Origin: Toxorhynchites rutilus septentrionalis
Taxonomy: Eukaryota; Arthropoda; Insecta; Diptera; Culicidae
Assembly (NCBI RefSeq): GCF_029784135.1
Contig: NC_073745.1
Span: 283,127,803-283,191,802, forward strand
Length of the DNA stretch: 64,000 nt
Reading direction: 5' to 3'
Shown: positions 57,746-64,000 of the stretch, one piece after another
Position numbering within the stretch: the first letter of the stretch is position 1
Layout: each line of letters starts with the position of its first letter
Notes under the pieces: model-generated
What the model saw: only the letters and a program-made list of their open reading frames with translations
What the model was told of the DNA's origin: nothing
The model's database searches: none
Position numbers and translations under genes: made by a program

Positions 57746-59040
57746 AAGGGTGTGTCACATCAAATTGCATCACGGAAAAAACGCTGTAGAAATTTTATTT
57801 TTAGGAATTAAAGCTTCAGCTTTCGCTTATAATCAGATAAGAGTGTATAGATCACATTGGCCATGCTTCACTGTCAATTTTTCGTAAATTTGGAAAAATG
57901 TCGTCGAACGAAAAAGAGCGTCGTGAATTAATCCTGTGCACTCATTTCGAGAATCCGGAGTTGTCACATCGGGACATCGGTAAGATGCTGGGAATCGTCC
58001 AATCCACGGTCAGCAGAGTACTAAAACGATACTTCGAGAACCTAACCATCGACCGGAAGGTGAAGAACGACAAAAATGGATGCTCCGTCAGTGAAAAAGA
58101 TCACAAGCGCGTAGTTAAGCAGTTTAGATGTGATCCGAGAAGTTCGGTCCGGGATGTCGCCAATATTTAAGCTGAATTTGTCAAGTTCATTCGTCCAGCG
58201 GACCAAGCAGCGGGAGGGCCTGCGTACATACAAGGTTCAGAAGGCTCCTAACTGCGACGAAAGGCAAAACATGGTGGGGAAGACGCGAGCCCGGAAGCTG
58301 AAATGCTGACGAAGCCGCATTGCCTGGTAATGGACGACGAAACCTACGTCAAAGCGGACTTTCGTCAGCTGCCGGGCCTGTTGTTCTTTTCCGCAGAGGA
58401 CAAATTCAGCGTTCCGGAGGAGATTCGCAAGCAGAAACTATCCAAGTTTGCCAAAAAGTACATGGTGTGGTAAGCGATCTGCTCTTGCGGAAAGCGGAGC
58501 GCCCCCTTCGCGATGACCGGCACGGTAAACGGCAGGTTTACCTTAAGGAGTGCCTACAGAAGCGCTTACTACCACTATTGAAGCAGCACGAGGGCCCGAC
58601 CATCTTCTGGCCGGATCTCGCTTCGTGCCACTATTCAAAGGACGTGTTGGAGGGGTACGAAGCCAACGGGGTCACATTCGTGCCAAAGGAAATGAACCCG
58701 CCCAACGCGCCGGAGCTTCGCCCAACAGAGAAATATTGGGCGATTATGAAGCAGGCCCTCCGGAAGAACCCAAAAGTTGTCAAATCGGAGGCGGACTTCA
58801 ACAGAAAATGGATTTCTGTTAAAAAAAAAACTACAACCTGACGTTGTACAGAACCTCATGGACGGGGTAAAGAGGAAGGTGCGAGCATACGGGCTTGGGC
58901 TCGAAGTATGAATAAAAAGAAAATGCCAAAAGTTGTTTAATAGTTTTTATTTTACTGTCTAAAATTTTCAAAAGGATCGGTCTACTGGGCGAATTTCTAC
59001 AGCATTTTTTCCGTGATGCAATTTGATGTGACACACCCTT
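57746..59040 (+). mobile_element. ITmD37E (DD37E Tc1/mariner) element, both ends present
   Basis: Terminal inverted repeats AAGGGTGTGTCACATCAAAT continuing to TGCATCACGG and CTGTAGAAATT at both ends (57746 and 59040), flanked by TA (57744-57745, 59041-59042). The 1,295-bp length is typical of the family. It contains one broken transposase gene. A second copy of its 3' part and right end lies at 60191-60442 because of the downstream tandem duplication. Confidence 0.92.
57898..58911 (+). pseudogene. ITmD37E transposase, broken by stops and frameshifts
   Basis: It starts MSSNEKERRELILCTHFENP. The HTH blocks DIGKMLGIVQSTVSRVLKRY and SSVRDVAN are followed by a stop at about 58168. The catalytic residues are in different frames: MDDETYVKADFRQLPG (58.33 kb), IFWPDLASCHYSKDVLEGYE (58.60 kb) and LRPTEKYWAIMKQALRK (58.73 kb). 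Exactly 37 residues separate the second Asp and the Glu, which defines DD37E. The C-terminus VQNLMDGVKRKVRAYGLG ends at TGA 58911. At least four lesions, including stops near 58.17 and 58.47 kb, make it non-functional. Confidence 0.9.
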
Positions 59041-61593
59041 TATATATATTTCGATGTTCACTTTACAGAGTTTGGATGTGGAATGAATTCTTCTCGGTAG
59101 CGCTCTGGTATTTATACCAAATTTGGAGGGAGGGAGGTATTTATCTCGTAGATGATGGAATTCGATGTCTGTGTTGGAGAAATGGAACGGCTGGCTTTTG
59201 GTTGGTTCGCTCCACCTAATGCGTTGTACGCAACAGACAATAAATTTGATTTTTTCAAATATCTCGAGAATGACTGCATTTAGAAGAAGATTGATAAAGA
59301 GCTTTTTTTATTGTAAATCACAATTTGTGGCTAAAAATGATTGTTCACATACAAAAATTCGAAGATTCGAAATTCATAAAAAATCGATGTTCCACAAACT
59401 TTGCCAAAAATTGTTTTACCATCTTGGACTTAGTTTTTTAAATTTTCTACATGACTTCTATTTTATATGAAAAAAAAAATGTATTTGATATATTGCAAAT
59501 TAAAGTTTTTTTTGTAAATTACGATAGCGCGACAGCGAGTTCAATAGTAAATCTATAGGCCTTCCCGGAATTTGTCAATAAATGATAGGCTCATGCACTT
59601 TTGTTTTGGTCATGGCTTTCACATTATCTGATTACTGATGTAAACGACCTTGAAGATGGATAGTTTAATGATTTTTGTATTGATCAAACATAGTTTTCAT
59701 GCTGAAATATCCTTTTTTCGTGTTTGGAACTCATTTTTAGTCCATTATTGCGTTATCCGCGATTTTTGTTATTCGCGATGAGCTAGCCAGTCTATTCCGC
59801 TGATAATCGGGGTTCTACTGTTGATGGTGGACGCAATAGCAAAAAAAAAAAACACAAAAAGCTAATCGAACAGGAATTTCTCGCTCCAGGACTAGACCTC
59901 CTGGGTCTCGGGGGGATTGGTATTGTGTCTTCTCCGTTAGAGGTGACACTCCGATAGTGTCTATACTTCATGTTGAAAGTGGCTGGACTGCACATTTGCC
60001 GGCAAGCATGTTCTGACACATTTTCTAATCCGCTATGAATTGATTATGGTTAACCTTTTTGCCCAATGCAAACTGACTAGTGTAGATTAACTTGATCCTA
60101 TCGCTCTCTTTTCATCCTCAATTATGTGATGATAGTATAGTCTATCGGTGGGAATTCCGATGTCCGATTAAGTTCGTGGCGTAAGAAGGAAGGCGGACTT
60201 CAACAGAAAATGGATTTCTGTTAAAAAAAAAACTACAACCTGACGTTGTACAGAACCTCATGGACGGGGTAAAGAGGAAGGTGCGAGCATACGGGCTTGG
60301 GCTCGAAGTATGAATAAAAAGAAAATGCCAAAAGTTGTTTAATAGTTTTTATTTTACTGTCTAAAATTTTCAAAAGGATCGGTCTACTGGGCGAATTTCT
60401 ACAGCATTTTTTCCGTGATGCAATTTGATGTGACACACCCTTTATATATATTTCGATGTTCACTTTACAGAGTTTGGATGTGGAATGAATTCTTCTCGGT
60501 AGCGCTCTGGTATTTATACCAAATTTGGAGGGAGGGAGGTATTTATCTCGTAGATGATGGAATTCGATGTCTGTGTTGGAGAAATGGAACGGCTGGCTTT
60601 TGGTTGGTTCGCTCCACCTAATGCGTTGTACGCAACAGACAATAAATTTGATTTTTTCAAATATCTCGGGAATGACTGCATTTAGAAGAAGATTGATAAA
60701 GAGCTTTTTTTATTGTAAATCACAATTTGTGGCTAAAAATGATTGTTCACATACAAAAATTCGAAGATTCGAAATTCATAAAAAATCGATGTTCCACAAA
60801 CTTTGCCAAAAATTGTTTTACCATCTTGGACTTAGTTTTTTAAATTTTCTACATGACTTCTATTTTATATGAAAAAAAAAATGTATTTGATATATTGCAA
60901 ATTAAAGTTTTTTTTGTAAATTACGATAGCGCGACAGCGAGTTCAATAGTAAATCTATAGGCCTTCCCGGAATTTGTCAATAAATGATAGGCTCATGCAC
61001 TTTTGTTTTGGTCATGGCTTTCACATTATCTGATTACTGATGTAAACGACCTTGAAGATGGATAGTTTAATGATTTTTGTATTGATCAAACATAGTTTTC
61101 ATGCTGAAATATCCTTTTTTCGTGTTTGGAACTCATTTTTAGTCCATTATTGCGTTATCCGCGATTTTTGTTATTCGCGATGAGCTAGCCAGTCTATTCC
61201 GCTGATAATCGGGGTTCTACTGTTGATGGTGGACGCAATAGCAAAAAAAAAAAAACACAAAAAGCTAATCGAACAGGAATTTCTCGCTCCAGGACTAGAC
61301 CTCCTGGGTCTCGGGGGGATTGGTATTGTGTCTTCTCCGTTAGAGGTGACACTCCGATAGTGTCTATACTTCATGTTGAAAGTGGCTGGACTGCACATTT
61401 GCCGGCAAGCATGTTCTGACACATTTTCTAATCCGCTATGAATTGATTATGGTTAACCTTTTTGCCCAATGCAAACTGACTAGTGTAGATTAACTTGATC
61501 CTATCGCTCTCTTTTCATCCTCAATTATGTGATGATAGTATAGTCTATCGGTGGGAATTCCGATGTCCGATTAAGTTCGTGGCGTAAGAAGGA
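58789..61593 (+). repeat. Near-identical 1.4-kb tandem duplication
   Basis: 58789-60190 (1,402 bp) is repeated as 60191-61593 (1,403 bp). I noticed one substitution (CTCGAGAATGAC near 59266 versus CTCGGGAATGAC) and a length change in one poly-A run (near 59842 versus 61246). The unit starts inside the ITmD37E 3' coding part and runs past its right end, the inverted 309-bp-type repeat and a pogo-like end (59745-59822 / 61150-61222). The junction has essentially no homology. It is either a very recent duplication or an assembly artefact. Confidence 0.95.
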
Positions 61594-61794
61594 ACGAACG
61601 TAACAGTCAACATAGCAGTTTCTTGTCTCTGTTGACACTGCTGGGACACCTATCAAGCAAAATTAGCCTAGTCAAAAAAACATCGGTTGTTTCTACTTTA
61701 TACTACTCATGCGTGATTTACATAGAGCAATGCATAATTTTTTTTAGCATAAATTACAAATATTTGAGAAATTTTTTTTTGTGGGGATTTGAAG

Positions 61795-62420
61795 TATGGA
61801 AATATGATAGTCTGGGTGTTCGACACATTCACTCGAATCTTCCAGGTGTTGTTATACTCAAACAGGACATCAAGGCCCCGCTGAGGTTTTGTTGTCAGAG
61901 TACGCTTTCCTTATAGATTATCTGCAAACAGAGATTACTGGCCATCATCTGATAAGGGAGAAATATCTGACGTATATATGTTGAATTACAGGGGACCTAG
62001 GATGCTGTCTTGGGGTACCCCTGCGTTGATGTTTAGTTCCTTATGATTTTTATTTTTTTTAAATGTGGAAATGTCTATATATAGTATATATTTTTTAATG
62101 TGAAAATGCCGCTGATGTAGCTTAAACACCAGACCATCATGCCAGAAATTGTCGAACCCATTTTAGACGTCTAACAATGCCATTGCAGTTTTGACGACGG
62201 TTTTTTTGCCTGATGTTGTTTGTTACTCTGACGAGCTGATGAATTCATGGGTCAACCACCCCAAAATCCAAACTTCTCGTCAGGTAGCCTGGATCATATC
62301 AGTTTCTTAAAAATTTTGGAGAGAGCAGAGAGTAAGCTCTTTCTCCGTCTTAAGAATGGGTACTACTTTAGCTAATTTCCCCTTTCGAGGAGAAGTAGCC
62401 AAGTTGTCAGTATCGATTGA
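61795..62420 (-). pseudogene. Jockey-type reverse transcriptase fragment
   Basis: Minus-strand blocks in shifting frames are KTAMALLDV then FDNFWHDGLVFKLHQRHF (RT motif with the first catalytic Asp), LNINAGVPQDSILGPL with FNIYTSDISPL, SLFADN (the usual FADD now with Asn) and WKIRVNVS-TQTIIFPY. The order and wording fit the Jockey clade. Several stops and frameshifts and loss of the second catalytic Asp make it dead. Endonuclease and gag are absent. Confidence 0.8.
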
Positions 62421-62626
62421 AGATCGATGTTAAATGTCTATATAACCTGGGGTTTAGGTGTTTCAGCTCGATGTTAATGATGTCAGTAATTTTTAGACCA
62501 AAAAGAAAAAAAAAATGATTTTACGAACCATCGGTAATCTTTCAAAAATTATAGCTCAAAAACGACGGAAATCACATCTCTGATTTTTGGATATGTTATG
62601 TAAAAATAACTTCATCCTTCAAGAAA

Positions 62627-64000
62627 AAAAAAATGGGTGGGTTATATCTATGATATAAACGCAAGGTTGACGTGGGACTACCTTAGCTTATCAATCATTT
62701 GTTTGTATTGATTAAATTTTTGATGGAATGAAACAATTCCCGAATTCAATTGAATTCAATATATTTGATTTGTAAGTAAAAATATTGTTAAATGTCATGT
62801 AAGGTCAATTCATGCATTGTGATAGTAAATTTAATGACAGTCCTTCTACGGTTGGTATGATGCCTAGAACAAAATTTGTGAACGGGAGAATTTTCAAACG
62901 ATTATTTTATTTTACATTTGCTTCTGAAGTTTGCATCTCAAGTGTACGTACTTATCGAACCGCGAATTCGCTTGATTATATGAACTTCAGGCACTCAGTT
63001 CCGATTTTGACATGTATGTCGAACGCATATTGTTTAATGAATAGGCGTTATCGCAGCAAATGGTTAACAACTTTTTGCTTAATCATCAAATGGTATGCGT
63101 AAAAATTCAATGAGCGGAAGATATGAAGGTATATCCTTCAATACAAAAATGAATAACCGAGCCAAAGCGTTGTGTTCGTACCCGCTTTTGTAATCCGTGC
63201 TAGGAAAACACTTTGCGGAGTGCAAAAAAAATGCGGGTGCAGAGATACCCCCGACTTGCATGAATCAAAAACTTCAACTTCTACTTTTTATACTATAAAG
63301 GATTTAAACTTGAAAGTTCATTCGTCTCTAGTGTCTGCACGATTTTCCCAGGTTCCTAAGTTTAGGAGACCGTGTTAAAGAAACATATTCTAGTTTGCCC
63401 AAAGGCAAGCGCGTACAAAAGTACTCGAAGTTTGCATTTATTTGCAGAGCCGATTTTCCCAGACATTTTGGTTTTGAAGTCTGTGTTAAGCAAACACATT
63501 TCAGTAGCCACTGACTTGCATGAATTTACAATGCTAATTTCCTCAGACACCTTGGTTCTGAAGTCTGTGTTGGGGAAACACATTTCAGTCGGAACAAAAA
63601 TGCCCCCGACGTACATGTATTTGGAATGCCAATTTCCCCACGCTCCTTGGATTTAAAGTCTGTGTTAGGGAAACACATTTCAGTCGGAACAAAAATACCC
63701 CCGACTTTCATGTATTTGCAATGCTGATTTACCCAAGGCTGCTTGGGTTTGATGGCTGTGTTAGGGAAATCGTAGATCGGGCCAATCAAAATGAGGCAGT
63801 TATGCCGTTTAGATAACGCTTAAAATTTTACAGTTATTTAATTGTTTATCTAATGAAATATAACATTATTAATTGCGATAGAAGCATAGAAATATTCCCT
63901 ATCAATTGATGCAAACATCTTTCCGATCCAGTAAGAAATGTTCGAGTTATAAGCATTTGGAATCTTTCATTTTTTCCTGCAGGTTCTATGTTTAGGTTTT
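62627..64000 (-). mobile_element. GACGTAG-ended element, runs off the window
   Basis: The right end is at 62627-62685, with the stem-loop GGTTATATCTATGATATAAAC (62640-62660) and the core TTGACGTGGGACTACC. The interior has the same flanking blocks as copy 3 (CCAATCAAAATGAGGCAGTT, ATGCAAACATCTTTCCGATC) and about five repeat units. Comparison with copy 3 suggests the left end lies a few tens of bases beyond position 64000. Confidence 0.75.
63205..63770 (-). repeat. Tandem repeat, ~95-110 bp unit
   Basis: GTCTGTGTTAGGGAAACACA or variants recur near 63372, 63477, 63561, 63657 and 63750, with CAGTCGGAACAAAAATGCCC and GACTTGCATG-type blocks between. It is homologous to arrays at 0.93-1.37 and 7.04-7.54 kb. 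Confidence 0.8.

Overview
This is an AT-rich stretch of insect nuclear genome that is almost entirely transposable elements. A culicine mosquito (Aedes-like) is the best guess. The reasons are a DD37E Tc1/mariner element of the mosquito ITmD37E type, a tRNA-derived SINE resembling Feilai, a large I/Loner-group non-LTR retrotransposon with RNase H, short ~64 nt introns and TATA + TCAKTY core promoters. I see no intact host housekeeping gene. The only clear host-derived coding sequence is a decayed histone H3 copy near 15.2-15.6 kb, plus a small THAP zinc-finger reading frame near 9 kb.

Layout. 0.5-8 kb: three copies of an unusual element group whose ends carry the near-palindrome GACGTAG-NN-CTACGTC, with internal ~95-110 bp tandem repeats. 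They are interleaved with a MITE that has a 9-bp target duplication and a hAT-like non-autonomous element. 8-15.6 kb: a truncated mariner next to a THAP exon, interspersed repeats, inverted copies of a LINE 3' UTR, a TA-flanked MITE and the H3 pseudogene. 15.85-25.44 kb: a complete hAT transposon (9,583 bp, perfect 8-bp target duplication) whose five exons join into one open 668-codon transposase; its introns hold smaller MITEs. 26-29.9 kb: mostly unrecognised sequence. 29.93-36.01 kb: a full-length non-LTR retrotransposon on the minus strand with a perfect 14-bp target duplication but broken ORFs. 36.3-39.2 kb: a decayed PIF/Harbinger element holding a 114-bp tandem repeat that is split by a solo LTR. 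39.4-51.6 kb: a cluster of the GACGTAG-ended elements, one carrying a retrotransposon gag fragment, with two decayed Tc1/mariner transposases between them. 51.6-55.6 kb: a SINE with a perfect 12-bp duplication, TA-flanked MITEs and an unassigned ORF. 56-61.6 kb: tandem and fold-back repeats around an ITmD37E element, whose 3' end and flank are repeated in a near-identical 1.4 kb tandem duplication. 61.8-64 kb: a decayed Jockey-type reverse transcriptase and one more GACGTAG-ended element that runs off the window.

The most interesting signal is the GACGTAG-ended group. At least a dozen copies or fragments share two termini but carry different interiors. One end is the near-palindrome itself; the other is the same near-palindrome followed by about 45 bp that often contains a hairpin. 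Several have a Pol II core promoter just inside the left end. This architecture (asymmetric terminal inverted repeats, a 3' hairpin, internal minisatellite, T-rich insertion, no visible target duplication) resembles Helentron-derived non-autonomous elements such as Drosophila DINE-1, but that assignment is my inference. The intact hAT element is the best candidate for recent activity.
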